Source of the DNA: Haloprofundus halophilus
GTDB lineage: Archaea > Halobacteriota > Halobacteria > Halobacteriales > Haloferacaceae
Direction of reading: 5' to 3'
NCBI RefSeq assembly: GCF_003439925.1
Contig: NZ_QQRR01000001.1
Span: forward strand, 1,426,001-1,490,000
Length of the DNA stretch: 64,000 nucleotides
Each line of letters begins with the position of its first letter. The first letter of the stretch is position 1. The position numbers and the translations under genes are program-made. Positions 1 through 7,995 of the stretch are shown in pieces. The notes beneath the pieces were generated by a model. The model worked only from the letters and a program-made list of their open reading frames with translations. It did no database searches and had not been told where the DNA came from.

Positions 1-142
1 GTTCTGTTCCAGCCATCGTTACGAATCGAAACGGTGCACGAGCATAAAGGTTCATGGAATGGTACGCGTCAACTCGGTGCAACGAGGCGACGAAAATGCA
101 CGAAAATCAAATGCACATCGGACATACCACAGGTACGACAGC

Positions 143-352
143 ATGTTCCGCCTCGTGAAGTCGGTGCTACGGAGACTTCCACTCGCAGCGTTCTGTGCCG
201 GGAGTTTCCTGCTGCTGACGACGACACAGCGGTACGGAGGGACGAATTTCTTCACAGGATGGGGTCTCGACGAGTTCGTCTGGGCGGCGCGGGCTGTCGG
301 GTGGGTTCTCGCGCTCGGTGGTTTCGTCACGGTGTGGTTGTTCTACGATTGA
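143..352 (+). CDS. Small membrane protein, unknown function
   Basis: A 69-residue protein with a basic N-terminus (MFRLVKSVLRR) and two hydrophobic segments at about residues 12-28 and 48-67, so probably a two-pass membrane protein. The frame stays open upstream to an ATG at 59, but the codons between 59 and 142 are AT-rich, Asn/Arg-rich and unlike haloarchaeal coding sequence, so the ATG at 143 is preferred. I do not recognise a family. It converges on the lipoprotein gene ending at 365. Confidence 0.5.
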   Translation: MFRLVKSVLRRLPLAAFCAGSFLLLTTTQRYGGTNFFTGWGLDEFVWAARAVGWVLALGGFVTVWLFYD

Positions 353-364
353 ACATCAGCGAGG

Positions 365-1426
365 CTACAGCGTCCGTGAGACTGCCTGCACCGACCATCC
401 AGTCCCCACGTAGACGGAGTTCGAGCCGACTGTTGGTTTCGTAACCGTCGGCGCTCCGAGTTCGAATCGCCAGTGCTGCGTCCCGCTTTCGGCCGCCACC
501 GCGTACAGAGAGTTGTACTGGTCGGCGACGTACACCACACCGTCTCGAACCGATGCCGAGCCCGTGATCTCACGTTGTGCGTCGAACTGCCACCGTCGAC
601 GTCCGTCGGTGTCGGCGAGGGCGTACAGGTGTCGGTCTGCAGTTCCGACGTAGAGTGTGTCACCAGCGACGGTGGGCGACGCGAACACCGGACTCTCGAG
701 GTCGGTCTCCCACTGCCGCGTCCCGGTGGTTGCGTCCACGGCGGTGATCGCGCCGGACCGGTCGCCGAAGTAGAGCCGTCCGTTCGAGAGCGGGAAGTCG
801 GTCCCACCGATGGCCGAAGTCACTCGGTATCGCCACGTTCGTGCTCGGCTTTCGAGGTCGAACGCGCTCACGACGCCATCGGTGTCGCCGACGTACGCCG
901 TTGCCTCGTCGACAGTGAGAACGAGAGCGTTTCCCGACAGGGAGCCGACTGTGTCGAGTCGGTCACCGGTTGCTGCGTCGAGTCTGTACACTCCCGCGGT
1001 GTCTCGGTGTCCGCCGACGTAGACGGTACCGTCGACGACGACCGGCGGCGTCACGAGCGGGCGGTCAAGCGACGTTCGCCAGCGACGTTCGCCGCTCGCG
1101 GCATCGACTGCGTGGACGCCCCCCGAGTGATCCGTGAGATAGACGAGTCCGTCTGCCGTCGAGAGTCGCCGTGACCGTACCGGCTCGCCGAACTGATACC
1201 GCCACTCGACAGTTCCGCTGTCGGCCCGGAACGCGTACAGGACGCCGTCGTCACAGCCGGCGTAGAGCCGAGGCCCGTCGAGTGTCGGCGCTGTAAACGG
1301 GTCGCCGTCGGTCGTATAGCTCCACCGCTCTCGCCGTTCGAGCACGCCGGATAGGCAACCAGCGAGGCCACTAGCAGCCACGCTCACGCCGGCGGCGAGT
1401 AGTTCACGACGGGTAGTGTGCGGCAT
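365..1426 (-). CDS. PQQ-like beta-propeller lipoprotein
   Basis: A 353-residue secreted protein. The N-terminus has twin arginines (residues 6-7), a hydrophobic stretch and a lipobox LAGC with Cys24, which together indicate Tat export and lipid anchoring on the cell surface. The rest consists of about seven repeats of the type YVGxxDGxVYALDAxTGxxxWR, the blade motif of PQQ-binding-like (BamB/pyrrolo-quinoline quinone) propellers. Such haloarchaeal proteins are usually of unknown substrate; a scaffold or binding role is as likely as enzyme activity, since no quinoprotein catalytic residues can be pointed to. Its start lies 9 nt after the stop of a 54-codon frame on the same strand, so the two are probably co-transcribed. 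Confidence 0.85.
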   Translation of the reverse strand: MPHTTRRELLAAGVSVAASGLAGCLSGVLERRERWSYTTDGDPFTAPTLDGPRLYAGCDDGVLYAFRADSGTVEWRYQFGEPVRSRRLSTADGLVYLTDHSGGVHAVDAASGERRWRTSLDRPLVTPPVVVDGTVYVGGHRDTAGVYRLDAATGDRLDTVGSLSGNALVLTVDEATAYVGDTDGVVSAFDLESRARTWRYRVTSAIGGTDFPLSNGRLYFGDRSGAITAVDATTGTRQWETDLESPVFASPTVAGDTLYVGTADRHLYALADTDGRRRWQFDAQREITGSASVRDGVVYVADQYNSLYAVAAESGTQHWRFELGAPTVTKPTVGSNSVYVGTGWSVQAVSRTL

Positions 1427-1435
1427 GTGGAGTGC

Positions 1436-1600
1436 TCAGTTGCGCAGGACGATGTGTGCACCCGAGGAAGCGGTGACCGTAGTACCCTCCAGTTCGTTTC
1501 GAACGCTCGCAACCGTATCCTCGTCGAGGAACGCTGTCGTCGACTGGTAGTAAGCAGTGTTGACGATACCAGCGAGGAGACGCTGGATTTTCTTGTGCAT
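1436..1600 (-). CDS. 54-aa small protein upstream of the PQQ lipoprotein
   Basis: Reading the minus strand from the ATG at 1600 gives a 54-residue frame beginning MHKKIQRLLAGIVNTAYYQS and ending AHIVLRN. Codon use is haloarchaeal, and the frame ends 9 nt before the lipoprotein start. An AT-rich TATA-like stretch sits about 20-35 nt before the ATG, fitting a leaderless mRNA. Residues 5-13 are hydrophobic but short, and no complete membrane helix is evident. No family recognised. The coupling to the lipoprotein suggests a joint transcript. A longer frame in another phase across the same bases has poor composition and was not chosen. Confidence 0.55.
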   Translation of the reverse strand: MHKKIQRLLAGIVNTAYYQSTTAFLDEDTVASVRNELEGTTVTASSGAHIVLRN

Positions 1601-1619
1601 GACTGTGTGGCACGGGGAG

Positions 1620-1634
1620 AATATTTAAATTTTC
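1620..1634 (-). promoter_or_regulatory. TATA-box region for the 54-aa gene and lipoprotein
   Basis: An AT-only island in GC-rich surroundings (minus strand GAAAATTTAAATAT) centred about 27 nt before the ATG at 1600, the spacing of an archaeal TATA box on a leaderless transcript. Confidence 0.5.
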
Positions 1635-1738
1635 GTTATAGTACGTTTTCCCAACACCTGTGTCACGCAGAGAGCACAGTACCCGCTGCCGACACCGAGA
1701 GCGAACGGCTTTTGACGCCGCATATCACATCTTCGGGT

Positions 1739-2053
1739 ATGGCGACCGAAACAGCGACCGGTCTCTCCAGTCACATGCGGGGGGTGACCGTCACGACGCT
1801 CGCGTGTCTCGCGGGTATCGGGGCGGCCGTCGCCTCCGCGTTCGTGGTGGGGACGACCGTCGACGACGCCGTGAACTCGCTCTCGCTTGCCGTGTTCGTG
1901 GCGTTCGTCCTCGTGCAGTTCCCCCTGTTGCGCCTCGTCGGCGTCGACATGGACGGGTTCGGCGCGAAAGATTACCTCTACGTCGTGTTCATGACGTTCG
2001 CGCTCTGGTTCATCAGCTACACCGTCTTCCTGAGCACGGGTGTGACGTTCTAA
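1739..2053 (+). CDS. EMC6-like membrane protein
   Basis: A 104-residue protein with three hydrophobic segments at about 17-41, 46-63 and 75-98, the last ending WFISYTVFLSTGVTF. Size and topology, with the K-D-Y-L-Y-V-x-F-M-T-F signature before the last helix, resemble the archaeal EMC6-like family, a relative of the ER membrane protein complex subunit; this assignment rests on recall of the family, not a search. The ATG at 1739 begins where coding composition begins, although the frame stays open further upstream. Its stop shares one base with the ABCE1 start (TAATG), so the two are translationally coupled. Confidence 0.6.
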   Translation: MATETATGLSSHMRGVTVTTLACLAGIGAAVASAFVVGTTVDDAVNSLSLAVFVAFVLVQFPLLRLVGVDMDGFGAKDYLYVVFMTFALWFISYTVFLSTGVTF

Positions 2054-3870
2054 TGGCCGACGACAGCATCGCCGTGGTCGACCTCGACCGATGTCAACCC
2101 GACCGCTGCAACTACGAGTGCGCGAACTACTGCCCGCCGAACCGCACGGGCAAGGAGTGTATCACCACTCGCGGCGAGGACACCGAAGAGGGCGACCCCG
2201 ACCAGATTCGCATCTCCGAGGAGATCTGCCTCGGCGAAACCTGCGGCATCTGCGTCGAGAAGTGTCCGTTCGACGCTATCGAGATCATCAACCTGCCGCA
2301 GGAACTCACCGAGGACCCCACTCACCGCTACGGCGAGAACGCGTTCGCGCTGTACGGCCTCCCGGTGCCGGAGCCGGGGAAGGTGACGGGTATCCTCGGG
2401 CCGAACGGTATCGGTAAGTCCACCGCCGTTCGCATCCTCGCCGAGGAGATAACGCCGAACCTCGGCGACTACGGCGCGGAGCCCGACTGGGAGACGGTGC
2501 TCGACCGCTACCGCGGCACGGAGCTCCAGAACTACATCGAGCGCCTGATGGACGGCGACATCACCGTCGCCCGCAAGCCGCAGTACGTCGACCAGATTCC
2601 GAAGCAGTTCGACGGGAAGACCCGCGAACTGCTCGAACACACCGACGAGCGCGGCCAACTCGACTACCTCGTCGACGAACTCTCCATCGCCCCGGTGATG
2701 GACCAGTCCATCGACTCCATCTCCGGCGGCGAACTCCAGCGCGTCGCGCTGGCGGCGACGCTCGCGCGCGACGCCGACTTCTACTTCCTCGACGAGATTA
2801 CGCCGTACCTCGACATCGGCCAGCGCGTCAAGGCCGCGCGCCTGATTCAGGAACTCGCCGAGGACGACGCCGACCGTTCGATGCTCGTCGTCGAACACGA
2901 CCTGGCGATTCTCGACCTCCTGACCGATACGCTCCACATCGCCTACGGCGAGCCGAGCGCGTTCGGTGTCGTCACCCCGCCGAAATCGGTTCGCAACGGC
3001 ATCAACGAGTACTTGAAGGGCTACCTCTCGAACGAGAACATGCGCATCCGGCCGAACGCCATCACGTTCGAGCAACACGCGCCCCGAGAGACGGCCAAGA
3101 GCGCGCCGCTGGTCGAGTACCCCGACCTGACCAAGTCGTACGGCGAGGGCGAGTTCTCGCTCGACGTCGAGGGCGGAACCATCCACCACGGCGAAGTGCT
3201 CGGCGTCGTCGGTCCCAACGGTATCGGGAAGTCGACGCTGGCGAAGATGTTCGCCGGACAGCTCGAGCCCGACGAGGGCGAACTCGACTTCCTGCTCGAC
3301 ATCGCCTACAAGCCGCAGTACATCGAGATCGACCAGCCGATGCGCGTCGACGTCTTCCTCTCCTCTATCACCGACGACTTCGGCTCGTCGTACTGGAACA
3401 CCGAGGTCGCCCAACCGCTCCAACTCGAACGCATCATGGAGCAGAACCTCACCGACCTCTCCGGCGGCGAGCGCCAGCGCGTCGCCATCGCGGCCTGTCT
3501 GTCGAAAGACGCCGACCTCTACGTGCTCGACGAGCCGTCGGCGCACCTCGACGTCGAACAGCGCGTGCAGGCGACGACGGCCATCCGCCGCTACGCCGAG
3601 AACCACGACGCGACGGTGCTCGTCATCGACCACGACATCTACATGATGGACCTCTTGGCCGACCGCCTGATGGTGTTCGACGGCGAACCCGCCCAGCACG
3701 GTCACGCCTCGACGCCCCAGGAGATGCGCGCCGGGATGAACGACTTCCTCTCGGACCTCGAAATCACGTTTCGCCGCGACGAGCGGACGGGACGCCCGCG
3801 CATCAACAAGCCCGGCAGCCAGTTGGACCGCGAGCAGAAGAAGCAGGGCGAGTACTACTACGCGCCGTAA
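2053..3870 (+). CDS. abce1: Ribosome recycling/biogenesis ATPase ABCE1 (RLI)
   Basis: A 605-residue ABC protein that splits post-termination ribosomes together with aRF1/Pelota and acts in the cytoplasm. The N-terminus carries two ferredoxin-type cysteine clusters (Cys-rich stretch at residues 14-36 and CLGETCGICVEKCPF at about 60-74) that bind two 4Fe-4S clusters. Two ABC domains follow: Walker A GPNGIGKST at 116 and again at 387, with signature motifs SGGELQR and SGGERQR, and LDE Walker B motifs after each. Length matches the archaeal family. Start is fixed by the TAATG overlap with the upstream membrane gene. Its release partner aRF1 lies about 5 kb downstream on the other strand. Confidence 0.97.
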   Translation: MADDSIAVVDLDRCQPDRCNYECANYCPPNRTGKECITTRGEDTEEGDPDQIRISEEICLGETCGICVEKCPFDAIEIINLPQELTEDPTHRYGENAFALYGLPVPEPGKVTGILGPNGIGKSTAVRILAEEITPNLGDYGAEPDWETVLDRYRGTELQNYIERLMDGDITVARKPQYVDQIPKQFDGKTRELLEHTDERGQLDYLVDELSIAPVMDQSIDSISGGELQRVALAATLARDADFYFLDEITPYLDIGQRVKAARLIQELAEDDADRSMLVVEHDLAILDLLTDTLHIAYGEPSAFGVVTPPKSVRNGINEYLKGYLSNENMRIRPNAITFEQHAPRETAKSAPLVEYPDLTKSYGEGEFSLDVEGGTIHHGEVLGVVGPNGIGKSTLAKMFAGQLEPDEGELDFLLDIAYKPQYIEIDQPMRVDVFLSSITDDFGSSYWNTEVAQPLQLERIMEQNLTDLSGGERQRVAIAACLSKDADLYVLDEPSAHLDVEQRVQATTAIRRYAENHDATVLVIDHDIYMMDLLADRLMVFDGEPAQHGHASTPQEMRAGMNDFLSDLEITFRRDERTGRPRINKPGSQLDREQKKQGEYYYAP

Positions 3871-3997
3871 CCGGTCGGTGCCCTCGTCCGACGGGGTGAC
3901 CTTCGTCGTCGCCAACTGCGGGATTCGAGTGACATAGTTCTTCGCCAGACGGTTTATCGGGTTAGTCGTCGGACTTCGAACCCGAGATGATCGGTCG

Positions 3998-4993
3998 ATG
4001 AGCGACGAGGGGAAGACGAACGAAGAGGGCGACTCGCTGAACGCCGTCCAACGGTGGCTGTATCTGACGGGGAGTCGGCGAATCATCACGCTCGTCGTCG
4101 TCCTCGGCGTGTTCGTCGTCGTACGCTTACTCACCGAGGTGGGCGTCCTCCACGTCGCCAGCGGTAGTTACCTCGCGACGCTGATGGGCAGCGGGACGTT
4201 CTCGGGGCTGTTGACGCTCGTGACCGTCGTCCTCTCCATCAACCAGCTCATCCTCTCGCGGGTGTTCGGGTCGCCGTCGGACCTCTCCGAGCAACTGGAG
4301 GGGAACCTCGAGTTCCGACGGAACGTCGAAGACGTCGTCGGCGCACCGAACAGCCCGAACGAGCCGGGACCGTTTCTGGCGTTCCTCGGCGACGCGCTCC
4401 AGCGGGAAGCGGGGAGTCTTCAGGAACGGCTGGACGGGGAGGACCGTGAACTCGCGGGGGAGGTCGAGAGCTACACCGCGGCACTCGTCGACTACGGCGA
4501 GCACCTCACGCACGGGCGGTCGGACAACAGCACCGTCGACGTGCTGCTCCTCTGCCTGGGAAGCGAGTACGCCGACCACCTGGACGCGACGCGGAAGCTG
4601 AAACGACAGCACCACGACAGGCTCTCCGAGGAGGCCTCGGAGCAGTTCGACGACCTGCTCGAACTGCTCAAGGGCGTCGCCACCGTCAGGCAGTTCTTCA
4701 AGACGCTCGCCATCCAACAGGACCTCGCGCGGCTCTCGCGGCGGCTCATCTACCTCGGACTGGGCGCGCTCTTGGTCGTCTACTGCTTCACGCAGGTGTA
4801 CAAGAGCCCGTCGTCGATGTCGCCGACGCTCACCGCGTCGACGCTGCGGTGGGTGTCGAGCGTCGTCGCCGCCGTCGTCTTCGCACCGGTGGCGCTTCTG
4901 ATGTCGTACCTGCTCCGCGTCGCCACCCTCACGCTGTACACCGTCTCCGTCGGGTCGTTCGTCCCCCCGGAGGAGCGGTTGGAGAGCCCGTAG
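3998..4993 (+). CDS. Four-helix membrane protein with soluble middle domain, unknown
   Basis: A 331-residue protein: acidic N-terminus, two membrane segments at about 27-46 and 60-86, a charged cytoplasmic-type region of about 160 residues rich in Glu/Arg/Leu (likely helical; contains LEFRRNVEDVVGAPN), then two membrane segments at about 248-268 and 285-320. Not recognised beyond a haloarchaeal membrane protein. It stands alone: 127 bp of spacer before it and a 23-bp tandem array directly after it. TATA-like GGTTTATCG lies about 40 nt before the ATG. Confidence 0.7.
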   Translation: MSDEGKTNEEGDSLNAVQRWLYLTGSRRIITLVVVLGVFVVVRLLTEVGVLHVASGSYLATLMGSGTFSGLLTLVTVVLSINQLILSRVFGSPSDLSEQLEGNLEFRRNVEDVVGAPNSPNEPGPFLAFLGDALQREAGSLQERLDGEDRELAGEVESYTAALVDYGEHLTHGRSDNSTVDVLLLCLGSEYADHLDATRKLKRQHHDRLSEEASEQFDDLLELLKGVATVRQFFKTLAIQQDLARLSRRLIYLGLGALLVVYCFTQVYKSPSSMSPTLTASTLRWVSSVVAAVVFAPVALLMSYLLRVATLTLYTVSVGSFVPPEERLESP

Positions 4994-5027
4994 GCGAACG
5001 GAGCAGTCGGCCGCGCCCGCAGTCGTT

Positions 5028-5096
5028 TTTTGACGGGCGGTCGACATCTCTTTTGACCGGCGGTCGGCATCCCTTTTGACCGACGGTCGACGCCCC
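5028..5096. repeat. Tandem repeat, 3 x 23 bp
   Basis: Three adjacent units starting TTTTGAC at 5028, 5051 and 5074, each of exactly 23 bp and differing at a few positions (core GRCGGTCGRC). The array begins 35 bp after the stop of the four-helix membrane protein. The TTTT runs, read on the + strand, could also serve as archaeal transcription terminators. Confidence 0.85.
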
Positions 5097-5185
5097 TCGA
5101 CCGCCGACCGACGGTTCCGCGTGACGACCGCCCCCGTGCGAGAGAGTAGCAAAGATATTGGTCGAGCGCGTCGACCCCACCACCG

Positions 5186-5647
5186 ATGTCGCTTCGTCTC
5201 ACGAGTCCGGCGTTCGACGACGGAGAGCCGATACCGGAGCGCTACGGCCGCGAGCGGGAGAACGTCAACCCGCCGCTCGCCGTCGGGGGAGTGCCGGCGG
5301 ACGCGAAGTCGCTGGTGCTCGTCGTCGACGACCCCGACGCGGAGGCCGTCGCCGGAAAGGTGTGGAACCACTGGCTCGTCTGGAACGTCGACCCGGACGT
5401 ATCGAAGATACCCGAATCGTGGTCGCCGGGGCAGAACGGCGCGATAGAAGGGAAAAACGACTACGGCGAACTCGGCTACGGCGGGCCGAACCCGCCGGAC
5501 CGTCGCCACCGCTACCGGTTTCAGCTGTGGGCGCTCGACCGGGAACTCGCGCTCGTCGCGGGCGCGACGCGGCGGGAACTCGACGCGGCGATGCAGGGAC
5601 ACGTGCTCGCGGAAGCGTCGCTTTCGGGGACGTACGACCCGATTTGA
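5186..5647 (+). CDS. YbhB/YbcL-type phosphatidylethanolamine-binding-like protein
   Basis: A 153-residue cytoplasmic protein of the PEBP/Raf-kinase-inhibitor-like family. Visible family features are the N-terminal SPAFDDGEPIPERY, LVLVVDDPDA at about 43-52, NHWLVWNV at about 61-68, and GYGGPNPP with HRYRFQLWALD, which line the anion-binding pocket. Length is typical of prokaryotic members. The biochemical role of this family is not established in archaea. Monocistronic, with a TATA-like AAAGATATTGG about 30 nt upstream. Confidence 0.9.
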   Translation: MSLRLTSPAFDDGEPIPERYGRERENVNPPLAVGGVPADAKSLVLVVDDPDAEAVAGKVWNHWLVWNVDPDVSKIPESWSPGQNGAIEGKNDYGELGYGGPNPPDRRHRYRFQLWALDRELALVAGATRRELDAAMQGHVLAEASLSGTYDPI

Positions 5648-5678
5648 GGCGGGGGGTGCCGACCCCCAACAATCGTCG

Positions 5679-6200
5679 TTAGCCGAACGTCCGGCTACAC
5701 GTCCCGCAGAGGTTCTCTTCTTTCACGTCGACCTCTCGGACCGTCGGGGAGAAACTCATCACGCATTTCGAGTTGTCGCAGTGCTCGAGACCGAACGTGT
5801 GGCCGATCTCGTGGACGACCTCCTTTCTGACGCGGTCTGCGAACACTTCCGCGGTGGGTTTCGTCGAGATGCCGCCGTCCGAGGACGTCTGGAGACGGTA
5901 CGTGGAGATAACCGACCCGTTGCCGTTGAGATACGCCAGCCCGAAGACGTAGTTTCGGCGTCGGTAGTAGAGATCCATCGGAGTGACGCCGATGTTCTTC
6001 TCGCCGTCGCCCACACGGCTCGCCAGTTCGATGAACTGCTCCGCTCGGTACTGGTTGCGGTTGCGGTCGTACGCGCCCTCGGGGATACCCTGCTCGTCGT
6101 GGACCGTCACGTCACAGCTGTAAACCGACCGCAGTGCGGCGGAGGCCTCGCGCTTGACTTGCGCGGGCACGTCCCCGATAGGCACGATGTCGACAAGCAT
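5679..6200 (-). CDS. amzA: Archaemetzincin zinc metalloprotease
   Basis: A 173-residue metzincin-like peptidase. The zinc site HEIGHTFGLEHC (HExxHxxGxxH followed by Cys) is followed by CVMSFS and a closing CGTC, giving the CX4CXMX17CXXC structural zinc site that defines archaemetzincins. The ATG at 6200 (MLVDIVPIGDV) was chosen because a TATA-like TTTATGA lies 24-30 nt before it; an ATG nine codons earlier, at 6227, would sit inside that box. Natural substrates are not known. Divergently transcribed from the UPF0146 gene, with only 39 bp between starts. Confidence 0.93.
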   Translation of the reverse strand: MLVDIVPIGDVPAQVKREASAALRSVYSCDVTVHDEQGIPEGAYDRNRNQYRAEQFIELASRVGDGEKNIGVTPMDLYYRRRNYVFGLAYLNGNGSVISTYRLQTSSDGGISTKPTAEVFADRVRKEVVHEIGHTFGLEHCDNSKCVMSFSPTVREVDVKEENLCGTCSRTFG

Positions 6201-6204
6201 GCAA

Positions 6205-6230
6205 GCGGTTAAGGTGGGCCTTGTCATAAA
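6205..6230. promoter_or_regulatory. Interlocked divergent promoters (amzA / UPF0146)
   Basis: Minus-strand TTTATGA (6224-6230) lies 24-30 nt before the amzA ATG. Plus-strand GGTTAAGG (6207-6214) lies about 27-33 nt before the GTG at 6240. Both would give leaderless messages, and the two boxes are less than 20 bp apart, so polymerase binding in one direction may exclude the other. Confidence 0.45.
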
Positions 6231-6239
6231 CTTCCCGAC

Positions 6240-6683
6240 GTGAAACATCGGAGAGAAGCGGCGCTCGTCGGCCGTCTGTCGCGGTACGACTCGCTCTGCG
6301 AGGTCGGTGTCGGCCGGCGACCCGACGTCGCCGGGGCGCTCGTCGACGCCGGATGCGCCGTGGCGGCGACGGACGTCCGGGAGTTTCCGGTCCCCGAAGG
6401 AGTCGAGTTCGTCCGCGACGACCTCGTCGACGCCAGCGAAGCGGCGACGCCCGGCGAGCACTACCACGTGGACGCGCTGTACGCGCTGAACCTGCCGCCG
6501 GAACTACATCGGCCACTCCGGGACGTCGCTCGGGCGGTCGACGCCGACGGCCTGTTTACGACGCTCGGGTTCGACGAACCGACGGTCCCGGTTCGGCGCG
6601 AGCAACTCGACGGAGAGACGCTGTACGTCGTCGACGCCGACGCGCGCACGAGCGGCGGTTCGGCTCCGAGTCGGCACGGATAA
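6240..6683 (+). CDS. UPF0146 family protein
   Basis: A 147-residue protein that starts at [30 protein letters not shown] at about 22-48 (key residues V-G-x-G-R-R-P-D-V-A and A-T-D-V/I-R) is the hallmark of archaeal UPF0146, whose N-terminus looks like a Rossmann nucleotide-binding half-domain reminiscent of methyltransferases. Residues 75-115 ([13 protein letters not shown]) match the rest of the family. Biochemical function unknown. The last 15 residues ([12 protein letters not shown]) are low-complexity and probably not part of the fold. Confidence 0.85.
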   Translation: MKHRREAALVGRLSRYDSLCEVGVGRRPDVAGALVDAGCAVAATDVREFPVPEGVEFVRDDLVDASEAATPGEHYHVDALYALNLPPELHRPLRDVARAVDADGLFTTLGFDEPTVPVRREQLDGETLYVVDADARTSGGSAPSRHG

Positions 6684-6804
6684 CGGCTGTGTCGGGTCAG
6701 CGCGGACGACGGCTGTGGGGCCACGGGCGCGCTCGACCGCAGAAATCCGGCGAATTCGGGGGTTATCCGGAACGCATTTCCTATCTCCGGTTCGCACGCA
6801 AGGT

Positions 6805-7668
6805 ATGCAGACCGACGCGGTCGTTCTCGATGTAGATGGCGTTCTCGTCGACGTCGCCGACTCCTATCGCCGCGCCGTCGTCGAGTCCGTCGACCGGGTG
6901 TACGGACGGACGGTTCCGGTGGAGGAGCTTCAGGCGTTCAAGGACGCGGGGGGGTTCAACAACGACTGGGAGTTGACGTACGCCGTCGCGCTGTACGTGC
7001 TCGCTCAGCGGGAGGGACTGAAGATGCCGACCGAAGAGTTCGCGGCGCACATCGCCGACCACGGCGGCGGCCTCGACGCCGCGCAGTCGGTCGTCGCCGA
7101 CATGCCGAGCATCTCGCAGGCGCGGGTCCGCGACAAGTGGAAAACCGACCACCTCCGCGACGTGTTTCAGGCGCTGTACCTCGGCAGCGACCTCTACCGG
7201 GAGTTCGAGGGCGACGAACCGCCGTTCGAGACCGAGGGCTACATCCACGACGAACCGGTCATCCTCACCGAGGAGACGGTCACAAACCTCACGAGTCGGT
7301 TCGACGTCGGCGTGCTAACCGGTAGACCGAGCGCCGAAGCCGATATCGCACTCAACAGAGTCGGCCTCGGCGTGGCCGACGAGCACCGCTTCACGATGGA
7401 CGACTGGGAGGAGGGCAAACCCCACCCGAAGGCGCTCGTGACGCTCGCCGAACGGTTCGAGGCGGAGACGGTGACGTTCGTCGGCGACACCCTCGACGAT
7501 ATCCGGACGGCGGTGAACGCCGCCGAAGCCGACGCGAGTCGGACGTACCGCGGCGTCGGCGTGCTGACCGGCGGCCTCACCGGCGAAGAGGGACGACGGA
7601 AGTACGAATCGGCGGGCGCAGCGGCCGTCGTCGACAGCGTGAACGACCTGCCCGCGCTGTTGGAGTGA
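6805..7668 (+). CDS. HAD-family hydrolase (TIGR01548-type)
   Basis: A 287-residue phosphatase-like protein. Motif I DVDGVLVD (residues 7-14, nucleophile Asp7), motif II LTGRPS at about 171-176, a lysine in GKPHPKAL and motif [12 protein letters not shown] at about 227-235 define the HAD superfamily. The size and GVLTGG segment fit the haloarchaeal TIGR01548-type group, in which some members adjoin histidine-biosynthesis genes; no such neighbour is seen here. The ATG at 6805 is preferred over upstream starts because coding composition begins there. Downstream membrane gene starts 4 nt after its stop. Confidence 0.85.
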   Translation: MQTDAVVLDVDGVLVDVADSYRRAVVESVDRVYGRTVPVEELQAFKDAGGFNNDWELTYAVALYVLAQREGLKMPTEEFAAHIADHGGGLDAAQSVVADMPSISQARVRDKWKTDHLRDVFQALYLGSDLYREFEGDEPPFETEGYIHDEPVILTEETVTNLTSRFDVGVLTGRPSAEADIALNRVGLGVADEHRFTMDDWEEGKPHPKALVTLAERFEAETVTFVGDTLDDIRTAVNAAEADASRTYRGVGVLTGGLTGEEGRRKYESAGAAAVVDSVNDLPALLE

Positions 7669-7672
7669 CCTG

Positions 7673-7909
7673 ATGGCCCGACGACGTTTCTGGGCGTTCC
7701 TGCTCACTATGTTGGCGCTGGACGCCGTGATGCTCGTCGCGATCCCGTTCGTGGTGCCGCCGGACCCGACGGCGCGACTGATGGTGTTCGCCGCCGTGTT
7801 GGCGACGATTCCGGCGCTCGCGTTCTGGTTGGCCTACCGCGGCGGGTTCGAGCGCCTCGGCGTCTGGTCGCCGGAAGTGGAGTCGGAAGATTCGGCCGAC
7901 GACGAGTGA
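7673..7909 (+). CDS. Two-pass small membrane protein
   Basis: A 78-residue protein with hydrophobic segments at about 7-29 and 36-56, basic N-terminus (MARRRFW) and acidic C-terminus (ESEDSADDE), probably N-in/C-in. Four nucleotides separate it from the HAD hydrolase stop, so the two form an operon. Family not recognised with confidence; similar DUF proteins are common in halophiles. Confidence 0.75.
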   Translation: MARRRFWAFLLTMLALDAVMLVAIPFVVPPDPTARLMVFAAVLATIPALAFWLAYRGGFERLGVWSPEVESEDSADDE

Positions 7910-7995
7910 GTTCGACACGGCGACCGAACCCGACGACTGCCGACAGTTCTCACCGCTCGCGTAACGTTTAGGGGACGGCCCGCCTCACATTCACC

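Noticed and set aside
1404-1613. Alternative 69-codon minus-strand frame covering the same bases as the 54-aa gene
   Set aside because: Rich in Cys, His, Tyr and Arg and extends into the lipoprotein start; the 54-codon frame has better composition, promoter spacing and stop position.
2050-4134. Long open frame antisense to ABCE1 (about 690 codons)
   Set aside because: Composition is that of the complement of a GC-rich gene (runs of Val/Arg/Ala/Asp-Val-Glu), with no recognisable domains; ABCE1 on the other strand is certain.
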